From Methanobacterium alkalithermotolerans (GTDB taxonomy: Archaea > Methanobacteriota > Methanobacteria > Methanobacteriales > Methanobacteriaceae): DNA of 64,000 nucleotides. The stretch covers positions 806,001 through 870,000 of the forward strand of contig NZ_CP058560.1 in assembly GCF_018141185.1 (NCBI RefSeq). Reading direction: 5' to 3'. Positions 24,552 through 33,644 of this stretch are shown here, in pieces. The position numbers and the translations under genes were made by a program. A model generated the notes under the pieces. It saw nothing but the letters and a program-made list of their open reading frames with translations. It did no database searches and was not told the origin of the DNA. Positions within the stretch are counted from its first letter, which is position 1. Each line of letters begins with the position of its first letter.

Positions 24552-24872
24552 TTATACTGGATTTGGTGCTTTTTCAGCCATTGCCGGAGATATGATTAAT
24601 ATATCACCTACAGCCTGGACCCTATCATAAGCAATATCCATCACACCTTCTTCTTTTAGTGGTCTGATTTCATCTGTTTCAGGAACTATCCTGATGCTCG
24701 TTCTAATTACTTCTTTAAGGCCCACATTTTTCTTATCCATTTTCATGGCCTTAACTTTAAGATTAGATACTCTACCCTTTTTAATATTCAGCACCACATC
24801 CTGTACTCGTCCCACATATTTTCCTTTAATTGTGTATATATCTAAACCATAGAGATTGGACAGCTCAACCAT
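24552..24872 (-). CDS. Small PRC-barrel domain protein
   Basis: A protein of 106 residues from the ATG that follows GGTGGTG (an extra 18 codons are open upstream but lack a ribosome site). The PRC-barrel is readable from MVELSNLYGLDIYTIKGKY, then VGRVQDVVLNIKKGRVSNLKV, with a second strand set at GVMDIAYDRVQAVGDILI. Stand-alone PRC-barrel proteins are common in archaea. In haloarchaea the CdpB PRC-barrel proteins act in FtsZ-based division, while in bacteria the fold occurs in the ribosome factor RimM. Which role applies here cannot be told. No membrane segment is present. Confidence 0.8.
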   Translation of the reverse strand: MVELSNLYGLDIYTIKGKYVGRVQDVVLNIKKGRVSNLKVKAMKMDKKNVGLKEVIRTSIRIVPETDEIRPLKEEGVMDIAYDRVQAVGDILIISPAMAEKAPNPV

Positions 24873-25127
24873 TTTTACACCACCAAATTTTAAGTAATTG
24901 ATTCTCCTGGAGAAAATTTTAACCATTAAAATCCTTTATTATAAGATATTTTATCAATTAATACTTTAAATACTTTAGTATTGAAAATAGCAATTTATTT
25001 CCAGCAATATAATAAATTATGGTAATCTAATATAATCAGAATTTATAATATGGAATAAGGAGCATTAACTTCACAGGGAAGGTATGCTAATTAATAATTT
25101 ATTTTAAAAATAATAAAAGGTGAGAAC

Positions 25128-25853
25128 ATGTGGGATACCAGTAAAGATTACCGCCTCCAGGTAGCCGAAAAATCTATTGAATTATTTTTAAGGACTATTG
25201 AAGGAAGAAATTTCAAGGGGCACTGGAATAAAAAAATGGCCAGAGATACAGCCCAGGAAATGGCCCGTGAATTAAAATATTTATCTTATTCTTATATGGA
25301 ACCAGAAGCCATTGCAAAATCGCCTCAAATGGTTTCTCTTGAAGAGCAAGTGCATTCCATAGTTAATTATATGGGTGGAGAAAAATGGAAAGTGAAATTT
25401 TTAGATCAATCCACCCGGGCTGAGAGGGAAAAATTAGAAGAAAATATTGCAAAAGTTAGTTTTTTCTTTAATACTATTATGGGACTTAAAAAACGTATAA
25501 TGCTGGGAAAAATCAAGGACCCCATTATAGGCATAGATATTAAGGTGGGGGAAATTATGAGTGTATCCCAGCACCCCCAGGCGGATAATTTAATTATATG
25601 TAATGTAAATTTAGGAGATAAAGCCATAACCGTAGTTACTAATGATATGGAAGTTCAAGAAAGTAATAGAGTTGCTGTTTCCATGTTACCCCCCAGTACT
25701 TTTATGGGTATCACCAGTGATGGTATGTTTTTAGGAGCTGGTGAAGGAATTTTAAAGGATGTTAAAGGAGCTAAAGGAGAAATGCCCCAAGGAATACCGC
25801 TAGAAGCGCTTAATGAATCCCGTAATATAGTGGAAGGATTTTTAAAAGAATAA
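25128..25853 (+). CDS. tRNA-binding (EMAP/MetRS-beta type) domain protein
   Basis: A protein of 241 residues. The C-terminal half (about residues 135-225) is a tRNA-binding OB-fold of the type found at the end of methionyl-tRNA synthetase: IDIKVGEIMSVSQHPQADNL, followed by VVTNDMEV, and SMLPPSTFMGITSDGMFLGA. The N-terminal 130 residues are helical and unknown. It probably binds tRNA or assists a synthetase in trans. The ATG follows AAAGGTGAGAAC. It stands alone between convergent and divergent minus-strand genes. Confidence 0.88.
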   Translation: MWDTSKDYRLQVAEKSIELFLRTIEGRNFKGHWNKKMARDTAQEMARELKYLSYSYMEPEAIAKSPQMVSLEEQVHSIVNYMGGEKWKVKFLDQSTRAEREKLEENIAKVSFFFNTIMGLKKRIMLGKIKDPIIGIDIKVGEIMSVSQHPQADNLIICNVNLGDKAITVVTNDMEVQESNRVAVSMLPPSTFMGITSDGMFLGAGEGILKDVKGAKGEMPQGIPLEALNESRNIVEGFLKE

Positions 25854-25876
25854 AGTATAAGTAAGATATTGTCCAT

Positions 25877-27289
25877 CTAAATGGTATTAATTACCACCAG
25901 TTTGGTGCGAACCATATCCTCCACCGCATATTTTACCCCTTCTTTACCCATTCCACTCATTTTAAATCCACCAAATGGCATATTATCCGTTCTAAAAGTA
26001 GATTGTTTATTTATCATTACCGATCCCGCTTCAATCTCTTTTGCTGCCTGCATAGCATGGTGGATGTTGCTGGTGAAAATACTGGACTGCAAACCATAAG
26101 GAGTACTATTGGCAATTTGAATGGCTTCATCTACTCCATTAACCCGTATTATGGGAGATATAGGGCCAAAAGTTTCTTCACTTACCAGTTTCATAGAAGG
26201 GGTAACCTGGTCCAGCACGGTGGGGCTGTAATAATTACCCTCCCTTTTTCCACCACATAATAACTCGGCACCCTCATTTAATGCCTCAGCAACTACTTTT
26301 TCCACATCAGATGCAGCTTTCTCACCAATTAGTGGACCAACATCGGTTTTTGGATCTAATGGATCTCCTATTTTCATTTTTCTGGTTTCTTTTACCATAA
26401 GTGCTGAAAACTCATCCGCCACTTTTTCATCCACAATTAACCTTTTTACGGCAATGCAAACCTGTCCTGCATAAAGATAGGAACCTCGAACAGCTCCTTC
26501 AACCGCTTTTTCTAAATCAGCATCTTCAAGAACAATCAAAGGATCGTTACCCCCTAACTCTAAAGTAATTTTTTTCATGGACGCCTGCCGGGAAATCAAT
26601 TTACCCGTTTCTACACTTCCGGTAAAAGAAATTTTATCAATATATTCACTGGTAACCATTTCCTCTCCAATTTCACTTCCCCTTCCAGTAACTGCATTAA
26701 CCGCCCCATCTGGAAAATATGGATACATAATTTCTAAGAGTTTAAGAATAGAAAGAGGTGCTTGAAGTGATGGTTTTAAAATTACAGCGTTTTTAGCAGC
26801 TAAAGCCGGGGCCAATTTATGGACTGCTAAATTTAATGGATAGTTAAAGGGAGTTATAGCTCCCACCACCCCTAAAGGTATTTTTAGAGTAAATCCAATG
26901 AATCCTTTGCCTCCAATTCCCGCATCCAGAGGGATTGTTTCACCATATATACGTTTAGATTCTTCTGCAGATAATTTTAAAGTTTCAACAGATCGTTTAA
27001 CTTCATCCCGGGAGGCTTTTATTGGTTTTCCAGATTCCAGAGTTAATGATTTGGAGAAATCTTTCCAGTTTTTTGATAGTTCCTGGGCAATATCATCCAG
27101 GGCCATAGAAATTTTACGGGACGATATTTCATTTAAATCTTTTTTTGCACGGTTTGCCGCCATGATAGCCTTTTTTAAATCATTCTTATTCCCCAAAGGC
27201 ACTTGACCAACTACTTCATCATTTGCAGGGTTAAAAACTTTTATTTTCTCTTTTTTATCTACCATCTTACCATCAATTATCATCTGCAT
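25877..27289 (-). CDS. Aldehyde dehydrogenase (lactaldehyde dehydrogenase-like)
   Basis: A protein of 470 residues from the ATG following AGAGGAAT. A 489-residue frame has a hydrophobic head with no support. Catalytic residues are the Glu in LELGGNDP and the Cys in YAGQVCIAVKRL, and SFTGSVETG marks the NAD site. In methanogens this group is annotated as lactaldehyde dehydrogenase (CofA), giving lactate once proposed as a precursor of coenzyme F420. Current evidence favours other F420 precursors in archaea, so the in vivo substrate is uncertain. Neighbouring genes give no further hint. Confidence 0.9.
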   Translation of the reverse strand: MQMIIDGKMVDKKEKIKVFNPANDEVVGQVPLGNKNDLKKAIMAANRAKKDLNEISSRKISMALDDIAQELSKNWKDFSKSLTLESGKPIKASRDEVKRSVETLKLSAEESKRIYGETIPLDAGIGGKGFIGFTLKIPLGVVGAITPFNYPLNLAVHKLAPALAAKNAVILKPSLQAPLSILKLLEIMYPYFPDGAVNAVTGRGSEIGEEMVTSEYIDKISFTGSVETGKLISRQASMKKITLELGGNDPLIVLEDADLEKAVEGAVRGSYLYAGQVCIAVKRLIVDEKVADEFSALMVKETRKMKIGDPLDPKTDVGPLIGEKAASDVEKVVAEALNEGAELLCGGKREGNYYSPTVLDQVTPSMKLVSEETFGPISPIIRVNGVDEAIQIANSTPYGLQSSIFTSNIHHAMQAAKEIEAGSVMINKQSTFRTDNMPFGGFKMSGMGKEGVKYAVEDMVRTKLVVINTI

Positions 27290-27346
27290 AATTATTCCTC
27301 TAAAGGCTAACATGAAAAAAAAATAATTTAAAAAAAAAATCCGCAA

Positions 27347-27538
27347 TTAAAATTTTTTTGTCAGGTTATTAATTTGATTGGTGACATTTTCCACATCAGT
27401 TTTTATAATCTCATCACCTAATCCAGTTAGATAGTTCTGATAATAAATTGCAGCCACAATCACTATTACTATCATCCCTCCAAAAATAAGGATAAGTTCT
27501 GCAGACCCTTGACCTTTTTCATCTATAATGAATAGCAT
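27347..27538 (-). CDS. Class III signal peptide pilin-like protein
   Basis: A protein of 63 residues with an archaeal class III signal peptide: MLFIIDEKG then QGSAE, where cleavage is expected between Gly9 and Gln10 by an EppA-type prepilin peptidase. The hydrophobic helix LILIFGGMIVIVIVAAIYYQNYL follows directly, as in type IV-like pilins assembled by that helix. The remaining 30 residues form a short polar head. It lies 10 bases after the TadC gene on the same strand, which supports a pilus role. Neither the peptidase nor the assembly ATPase is nearby. Confidence 0.85.
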   Translation of the reverse strand: MLFIIDEKGQGSAELILIFGGMIVIVIVAAIYYQNYLTGLGDEIIKTDVENVTNQINNLTKKF

Positions 27539-27548
27539 TTAAGCACCT

Positions 27549-28490
27549 CTAAAATCCTACTAAAAGAATTCCAAATGTTCCGATAATATAAAATATGGCA
27601 TAAGCTACAATAGCCAGAGGTATGGCAAATTTAACTCCTTTTTTTGCACTTCCATACATAATAATTCCAATTAAGAGTCCGGCTATAATGGAGTGAATAA
27701 TAATGTATCCTCCCGCTGCCATGGTGGCTGCACCAGCTAAGGGGTTTTCTTTACCAACAGACTCCATAAAGTTAGCATAAACTCCAATCATTCCCAGAGC
27801 AAATGGTGCAGCTACAATTGCAGCTATAATTAAAAACATCACAGACATCATCACATTAGCTTTTCTTTCACGTTTTAATGCCAATACTGCTCTCAAATCT
27901 TCCGCCACAGTTTCAATAATATCTGAAAGACTTCCCCCTGCTCTTCTACCTTCCAGTATCATTCTAAAAGTCCTATCCAGATTTTTAGATTGTAATCGTT
28001 CACCCATGGATAGAATAGCATCATCAAAAGTTCTTCCGATTTTTATTTCAATTACTGCCCTTTTTAATTCATCAGTAAGTGGCCCACTGCCGTGTTTAGA
28101 AACATCCTCCAGAGCCGTTTCTACTCCAACACCTGCCCTTAAAAGGGAAGCAATTTGCCTCAAAAAGTCAGGAGTATTCTGTTCAATAGCATCTACCCTT
28201 TTTTCCATCATATAAAAAATATAGCCCCCCATAATGGCTGGAGGAATAAAAAATCCAATTATTCCTGCAATTAGAGCATTTACACCCACCAATGCTGAAA
28301 CAAGTACAGCAAGGATGCTAATTCCAAAGCTGGCAATTAAAGCTAGAGTAATGACATCAGAAGCTTTTACATACATTCCGGTTCTGATTAAAATTTCTTG
28401 AATCCTTACCATGAATTTTTCTGGAATTATACTGTCTATTGCACCGGAAACCGGAGATAATATTTTAGGGATTGCAGCCACTTCATACAC
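27549..28490 (-). CDS. tadC: Type II/IV secretion system F-domain protein (TadC-like)
   Basis: A protein of 313 residues. Membrane helices lie near 45-65, 70-95, about 215-240, 255-280 and 290-312, surrounding a cytoplasmic T2SSF domain (EQNTPDFLRQIASLLRAGVG, followed by LKRAVIEIKIGRTFDDAI and MILEGRRAGGSLSDIIE). This is the membrane platform on which pilins are polymerised. It is followed at once by a class III pilin. No TadA/PilB ATPase is in the window, so the ATPase must be elsewhere or shared. Confidence 0.88.
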   Translation of the reverse strand: MYEVAAIPKILSPVSGAIDSIIPEKFMVRIQEILIRTGMYVKASDVITLALIASFGISILAVLVSALVGVNALIAGIIGFFIPPAIMGGYIFYMMEKRVDAIEQNTPDFLRQIASLLRAGVGVETALEDVSKHGSGPLTDELKRAVIEIKIGRTFDDAILSMGERLQSKNLDRTFRMILEGRRAGGSLSDIIETVAEDLRAVLALKRERKANVMMSVMFLIIAAIVAAPFALGMIGVYANFMESVGKENPLAGAATMAAGGYIIIHSIIAGLLIGIIMYGSAKKGVKFAIPLAIVAYAIFYIIGTFGILLVGF

Positions 28491-28597
28491 CTGACTCTAT
28501 TCTATAATAATATTATGGTATTAAGTTATTTATATATACAGGTTTGAAATACAATTACAAAATTTCATATAAGATCAAGAGTTGTATCCATTGATAT

Positions 28598-29605
28598 TTA
28601 GTCATTTATCACTGGAGGGAGCTTAGATAATTTACCTGCTTTGTTTTTTATTAAAACAATATCCTCAATCCTCACACCCCATTCACCCTCTAAATATATT
28701 CCCGGTTCTATGGTAATAACCATGTTTTTTTCCAGAGTTATTTCTTCCCGGGAGGATATGGAAGGTTTTTCATGAACTTGCAAACCTACACCATGCCCAG
28801 TTGAATGAATAAAGTTATCTCCATACCCATAGTCCTTGATTACGCTTCGAGCGATGTTATCTATTTCACAGGCAGATATTCCAGGTTTTATTGATTTAAT
28901 TGCTTCTTTTTGAGCTTCAAGACAAATATTTAATACTTCTTCCTGTTTTTCAGTCTCAATTATGGTACGGGTGCAATCAGATGAGTAATTATCCCAAACA
29001 GCACCCCAGTCAATAAGTAAGGGATATTCCAGTTTATTGGAGGTAGGAAGGGCATGGGGAAGGCTTGAACGTGATCCACTTGCAACTATAGTTTCAAATG
29101 CTTCTTTTTGAGAACCATTCATTCTCATTAAATATTCAAGCTCAGCTGCAAGTTCCCATTCATTTTTTTTAAATTCTAGTTTATTAAATGATTTTTCAGC
29201 AATAGAAATGGATTTTTTTATGGAATTGATCTCATGTGATGTTTTTATCATACGAGATCTTTCAATTAGATCAGTGACTTCCATATTATAATTATTTTTT
29301 ATCTTATTATAAAATCCAATTTTCATGGATTCCTCAATTCCCAGTTTAGATAATTTAAGCTCATTTAACATATTTTTCAAATCTTTAAATGAATTGAATT
29401 CCTGTAAAGGGATCCTGGAAGTTTCATTTGCTTCTTCACTATCCATTTTTGATACCAGTAACAAAGGTTCATCTTTTAGAACTAAAATTGAAAATCCTGA
29501 AGGTTTAAAGCCACTCATATAAAATATGTTTTCTTCTTGTAGTAACAACATAGCCGGGATTTCTTCTTTTAGCATCTCATCCAAAATATTATTTACTCTA
29601 TCCAT
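28598..29605 (-). CDS. Xaa-Pro aminopeptidase/dipeptidase (M24 family)
   Basis: A protein of 335 residues with an N-terminal creatinase-like domain and a C-terminal pita-bread metallopeptidase domain. Metal ligands are readable: LIDWGAVWDNYSSDCTRT (two Asp), HSTGHGVGLQVHE (His), ITIEPGIY (Glu) and GVRIEDIVLI (Glu). It removes residues before proline in peptides in the cytoplasm. The start follows AAAGGAG. Length is typical of archaeal PepQ-like enzymes. Confidence 0.93.
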   Translation of the reverse strand: MDRVNNILDEMLKEEIPAMLLLQEENIFYMSGFKPSGFSILVLKDEPLLLVSKMDSEEANETSRIPLQEFNSFKDLKNMLNELKLSKLGIEESMKIGFYNKIKNNYNMEVTDLIERSRMIKTSHEINSIKKSISIAEKSFNKLEFKKNEWELAAELEYLMRMNGSQKEAFETIVASGSRSSLPHALPTSNKLEYPLLIDWGAVWDNYSSDCTRTIIETEKQEEVLNICLEAQKEAIKSIKPGISACEIDNIARSVIKDYGYGDNFIHSTGHGVGLQVHEKPSISSREEITLEKNMVITIEPGIYLEGEWGVRIEDIVLIKNKAGKLSKLPPVIND

Positions 29606-29659
29606 GTAAATAGAACTCCTTTTTATGAATAATCCTAAAATTAGTTTTAATATTTTGAT

Positions 29660-30115
29660 TTAAATTAGTTGTTTTTGAATTAAATTTTTCAATTTAAGAT
29701 GTGTTTTTTCAGGTATTATCCGCTGCACTGGCTGAGGAATATAACCAAAATCAGGGTCCTGGAAGTCTATATCATCGAATTTGACTTTTTTTTCATATCG
29801 GGGTATGAAATGCCAATGCACTTCTGGTTTTGGATTTTTAGACCGAAAAGCAGAATTTTTAAAGCAGCTCCAATTAAATAAAGTAGGATTAAGAGTTTTT
29901 GAAACTGCTTTTTCCAGCAAGATTACTAATTCTCCAAAATCAATCCATTCGTCTTTATTTAATTGATTTAAATCTCTGCAACTTCTTTTCAATGCAACTA
30001 CACATGTTCCCAGGTATCTCTGAGAAGGGGCCAGGTAAATAATCCATTTATGGCTTTCATATATTTTTTCACCATAAAACCCCTCCCTCCCACAATATTC
30101 ACAAGAGGTATGCAT
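29660..30115 (-). CDS. HIT family protein
   Basis: A protein of 151 residues. An N-terminal CEYCG pair probably binds zinc. The histidine-triad motif reads VHWHFIPRY, which keeps the catalytic middle His but has Ile where the third His usually stands, as in some divergent HIT branches. HIT proteins hydrolyse or transfer nucleotidyl groups (for example from diadenosine polyphosphates). The GGTGAT ribosome site supports the start. It lies 54 bases upstream of the M24 gene on the same strand, so the two may be co-transcribed. Confidence 0.82.
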   Translation of the reverse strand: MHTSCEYCGREGFYGEKIYESHKWIIYLAPSQRYLGTCVVALKRSCRDLNQLNKDEWIDFGELVILLEKAVSKTLNPTLFNWSCFKNSAFRSKNPKPEVHWHFIPRYEKKVKFDDIDFQDPDFGYIPQPVQRIIPEKTHLKLKNLIQKQLI

Positions 30116-30242
30116 TAAATCACCACTACTTTTAATAAATGTAATTATTTAAACCATTCCCCTATCAGATAATATAATTATATCAATAAATTAATATAAG
30201 CATAGGATACAATCAACATGTAAAATCACTAAGGTGTAATTT

Positions 30243-31403
30243 ATGGTTCAAGAAAGTTATCTCCGAAAATTTGTGGCACCTGAATTTATCTATGGATCAG
30301 GGGCCCGGCTTCTTGCAGGCCGATATGCAAAAAATTTGGCTGCAAAAAAAGTCCTTATTGTAACCGACCCGGGGATAATGAATCTTAATATCTTAGGTGA
30401 CCTGGAAGAGGTTTTAATTGAGCAAAACCTGGAATATGAAATATATTCCAGCATATCGCCTAATCCTCGTGATGAAGAAGTTATGGATGGTGCTGCGGTT
30501 TTCAATAGCGAAGAATGTAATTTAATTATTGCTCTGGGAGGAGGAAGCCCCATGGATTGTGCTAAAGGTATTGGAATAGTTTCCTCTAATAGAGAGCATA
30601 TACTTGATTTTGAAGGAGTCGATCAGGTCCCCTTACCTTCACCTCCTTTAATATGCATCCCCACCACAGCCGGCACATCTGCTGATGTTTCTCAGTTTGC
30701 TATTATTCTAGATTCTATAAAAAAAGTAAAAATTGCCATTATAAGTAAAACCATGGTTCCAGATGTGGCATTAATTGATCCATTTACCACCTTAACCATG
30801 GATAAAAAATTGACTGCCCATACTGGATTTGATGCACTGGTACACTCATTTGAAGCCTATGTTTCTAATGCCAGTTCCCATATTACCAATTTACATGCCC
30901 TTGATTCTGTGAGGCTAATTTCATCTAATATACTACCAACTATCCATGACCTCCAGAATCAAAAGCTAAGGTCAAAAATGATGATGGGAAGTTTAGAAGC
31001 GGGTTTAGCATTTTCAAATGCAAGTTTAGGTTTAATACATGCAATGGCACACAGTTTAGGTGGATTGTTGGACTTAGCTCATGGAGAATCCAATGCCCTG
31101 CTCATGGAACATGTTATTGATTATAATTTCTATTCCGTTCCTGAAAAATACCTGAAAATCGCCCGTGTCATGGGATTGAATCTAAAAGGCATTAGTTTAG
31201 ATGAAAAAAAAGATTCTCTATTGAAGCATATTACGGACCTTAAAAATCAAGCAGGAGTAAATACTAATCTAAAAAAAATGGGTGTGAATAAAGATGATAT
31301 CCATTCTCTAGCACTTAAAGCCATAAACGACCCTTGCATTGTTACCAATCCTCGAAGGCCTTCTGTAGAGGATATTGAGGAGATATACCATAATGCCTTC
31401 TAA
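30243..31403 (+). CDS. Iron-containing alcohol dehydrogenase
   Basis: A protein of 386 residues with the group III alcohol dehydrogenase fold. The NAD-binding segment is IIALGGGSPMDCAKGIG, with IPTTAGTSADVSQFAII following. Metal ligands are in TAHTGFDALVHSFEAY (Asp, His), LGLIHAMAHSLGG (His) and DLAHGESNALL (His). The natural substrate is unknown; some methanogens use such enzymes for alcohols or for detoxifying aldehydes. AGGTG precedes the ATG. The 3' end overlaps the start of the histidine kinase gene by 11 bases, which implies one transcript. Confidence 0.93.
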   Translation: MVQESYLRKFVAPEFIYGSGARLLAGRYAKNLAAKKVLIVTDPGIMNLNILGDLEEVLIEQNLEYEIYSSISPNPRDEEVMDGAAVFNSEECNLIIALGGGSPMDCAKGIGIVSSNREHILDFEGVDQVPLPSPPLICIPTTAGTSADVSQFAIILDSIKKVKIAIISKTMVPDVALIDPFTTLTMDKKLTAHTGFDALVHSFEAYVSNASSHITNLHALDSVRLISSNILPTIHDLQNQKLRSKMMMGSLEAGLAFSNASLGLIHAMAHSLGGLLDLAHGESNALLMEHVIDYNFYSVPEKYLKIARVMGLNLKGISLDEKKDSLLKHITDLKNQAGVNTNLKKMGVNKDDIHSLALKAINDPCIVTNPRRPSVEDIEEIYHNAF

Positions 31404-32898
31404 TGATTACCAGGAGTGGGATACCCTCCGGGAAAAAATTATTGGGTTAGGAGAACGTTCCATACAAAAAAGTTATTATCCCAAGTTACAGGAACAGTTA
31501 AAAGAATTGGAAAGGTTTAAAACTTTGCTTGATCACTCCAATGATGCCATATTTCTTATTGAAGTTAGTTCCGGGAAATTAATGGATGTGAACCAATCGG
31601 CATTTAAGCAATTAGGATACAATTATTCTGATATTATTGAAATTAATATTTGGGATTTAATTATTAACCCGGACCATAAAAAATTAAAAAAAATATTTGC
31701 CATCAGTGATAATAAAAAAAAATCCAGATGGACACTGGAAACAGAATTCATAAAAAAAAATGGCTCTATCATTCCCATGGAAGTAAGTTTAAATTTGGTA
31801 CTTTTTAGTGGTGAAAAATATTCTGTGATGGTGGCCCGGGATATTACTGAACGATTAATTACAGAGAAAGCTCTTAAAAAATCAGAAGACTATTACCGAA
31901 CTATATTTGAAAATTCAAGTGCCGGAATGATTATCCTGGAAAAAGATACCACCATATCTCTGGCTAATAGCAAAATAGAATCTCTTACCCATTATTCCCG
32001 AAAGGAGATTGAGGGGAAAAAAACTATTAAAGATTTCATATCCCCTGAAGATAGGGAAAAGATTATAAAAATCCACCAAAAAACACGTCAAGATTCGTTT
32101 AAAGTTTCTGAAGAGTATGAAACCGATATTATGGACCGTGAGGGAAACAAGAAGCATGTATTTATAACTTTAGCTTCTATTCCAGATACTAGTAAACTTC
32201 TAGTATCGATTTTAGATATTACTGATCGTAAAAAAGCAGAGGAAAAAATAAAAAGCTCCCTTAAAGAAAAAGAAGTTTTATTACAGGAAATCCATCACCG
32301 GGTCAAAAATAATCTGCAAATCATATCCAGCCTGCTTAATTTACAGTCATCTAATATCCGGGATCCTGTAGACTTAGAAATATTCCAGGAAAGTCAGTAC
32401 CGGATTAAATCAATGGCTCTAATCCATGAGCAGCTTTACAGATCCCGTGATTTAGCCAGTATAAATTTTGCTACATATATAAAGCAAATCATGTCACATT
32501 TATTCCATTCCTACAGTTTTGATAATAAAAATATCAAATTGAATTTGGAACTGGAAGACATTAATCTGGAGATTGATACTGCAATTCCCTGTGGACTCAT
32601 CGTCAATGAAATTGTGAGTAACTGCCTTAAACACGCATTTAAAGGCCGAGATAGTGGTGAAATAAAGATTGTATTTAAAGAAAAAAAAGGATTGTATCAT
32701 TTAACCATATCCGATAATGGAATCGGATTTTTACTTAAAAAAATGGAAAATAGTTCATCTTTAGGTTTAAAACTGGTTCAAATGCTGGTTGATCAAATTG
32801 AAGGAGAACTGGAAATTGATAGTAAAATGGAAGTGGCTGATTCAGGAACTTCTTTTCATATAAATTTCCAGCAAGTGCAATACAAAAAGAGAATATGA
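31393..32898 (+). CDS. PAS-domain sensor histidine kinase (HisKA_2 type)
   Basis: A protein of 501 residues from the ATG after GGAG. The frame also opens at a TTG further upstream. A helical lead is followed by two PAS domains (about 42-160 and 168-285), the phosphoacceptor box LLQEIHHRVKNNLQIISS with His301, and a HATPase_c domain (IVNEIVSNCLKHAFKG, SDNGIGF). There is no membrane helix, so it senses a cytoplasmic signal. The HisKA_2 type is frequent in methanogens. No response regulator is adjacent. Overlap with the iron alcohol dehydrogenase suggests a joint redox or metabolite role, which is inference. Confidence 0.9.
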   Translation: MPSNDYQEWDTLREKIIGLGERSIQKSYYPKLQEQLKELERFKTLLDHSNDAIFLIEVSSGKLMDVNQSAFKQLGYNYSDIIEINIWDLIINPDHKKLKKIFAISDNKKKSRWTLETEFIKKNGSIIPMEVSLNLVLFSGEKYSVMVARDITERLITEKALKKSEDYYRTIFENSSAGMIILEKDTTISLANSKIESLTHYSRKEIEGKKTIKDFISPEDREKIIKIHQKTRQDSFKVSEEYETDIMDREGNKKHVFITLASIPDTSKLLVSILDITDRKKAEEKIKSSLKEKEVLLQEIHHRVKNNLQIISSLLNLQSSNIRDPVDLEIFQESQYRIKSMALIHEQLYRSRDLASINFATYIKQIMSHLFHSYSFDNKNIKLNLELEDINLEIDTAIPCGLIVNEIVSNCLKHAFKGRDSGEIKIVFKEKKGLYHLTISDNGIGFLLKKMENSSSLGLKLVQMLVDQIEGELEIDSKMEVADSGTSFHINFQQVQYKKRI

Positions 32899-32990
32899 TT
32901 AATTATTAAAAAAGATTATCTTAAGGTAATATTAAAAATTATTTCAAATTGAAATATTGGGCAATTATAAACCCTGCCCCATAGAAAGCA

Positions 32991-33000
32991 TTATATGTTA
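32991..33000 (+). promoter_or_regulatory. Putative TATA box for the M50 protease gene
   Basis: TTATATGTTA is centred about 27 bases before the ATG at 33022, the usual distance between TATA box and transcription start in archaea. No ribosome site precedes the ATG, so the mRNA may be leaderless. Confidence 0.45.
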
Positions 33001-33021
33001 AAAATTAGTTTCTATTAATAT

Positions 33022-33612
33022 ATGGTAAAATTTAGTTCTAGAGAAATAAGAGATATAATCATTTCCATGCTGGTTATAGCAGCAGTGTTTTCATATGTCC
33101 TTTCCGGGAGAAATATTGAAATCGCAACTCAGTATTATTTTATAAGTTTAATTGGAGTAGGTTCTGGATTTGTACTCCATGAATTAGCCCATAAAATAAT
33201 GGCCATTCGATATGGTTTCTGGGCAGAATATAGATTATGGATAGAAGGTTTATTCCTGGCTTTAGTTACTGCATATTTCGGATTTGTATTTGCCGCACCA
33301 GGAGCAGTTTATATCCATGGGACTTATATAAAAGACGAGGAGAATGGTAAAATATCACTGGCAGGACCAGTAACAAATATTATTCTGGCACTATTTTTCT
33401 TTGCCTTAATTCCCCTCTTCCCAGCCAATTCAACTGTGGGAGCCATAGCCTTTTTAGGCTACTACGTAAATAGCATTTTAGCACTCTTTAACCTGATACC
33501 ATTCAGCGTGCTGGATGGTGCAAAAATATTTCGATGGAATCCTCTGGTATGGGTTTTAGCTGCAGGAATAGCTTTCTTCATGACATTTAATGCCATGTTT
33601 AATATAATCTAA
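33022..33612 (+). CDS. Membrane metalloprotease, site-2-protease (M50) family
   Basis: A protein of 196 residues with about six membrane helices. The zinc motif HELAH (His53, Glu54, His57) sits in a helix, and NLIPFSVLDGAK near residues 160-170 supplies the third ligand Asp. The layout matches compact archaeal M50 proteins that cut within or near the membrane. The substrate is unknown. It lies 32 bases upstream of ycaO on the same strand, but ycaO has its own ribosome site. Possible leaderless start as noted for its TATA box. Confidence 0.88.
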   Translation: MVKFSSREIRDIIISMLVIAAVFSYVLSGRNIEIATQYYFISLIGVGSGFVLHELAHKIMAIRYGFWAEYRLWIEGLFLALVTAYFGFVFAAPGAVYIHGTYIKDEENGKISLAGPVTNIILALFFFALIPLFPANSTVGAIAFLGYYVNSILALFNLIPFSVLDGAKIFRWNPLVWVLAAGIAFFMTFNAMFNII

Positions 33613-33644
33613 TTCAAATTCAAAAAAAAATAAGGGGATTGTTC

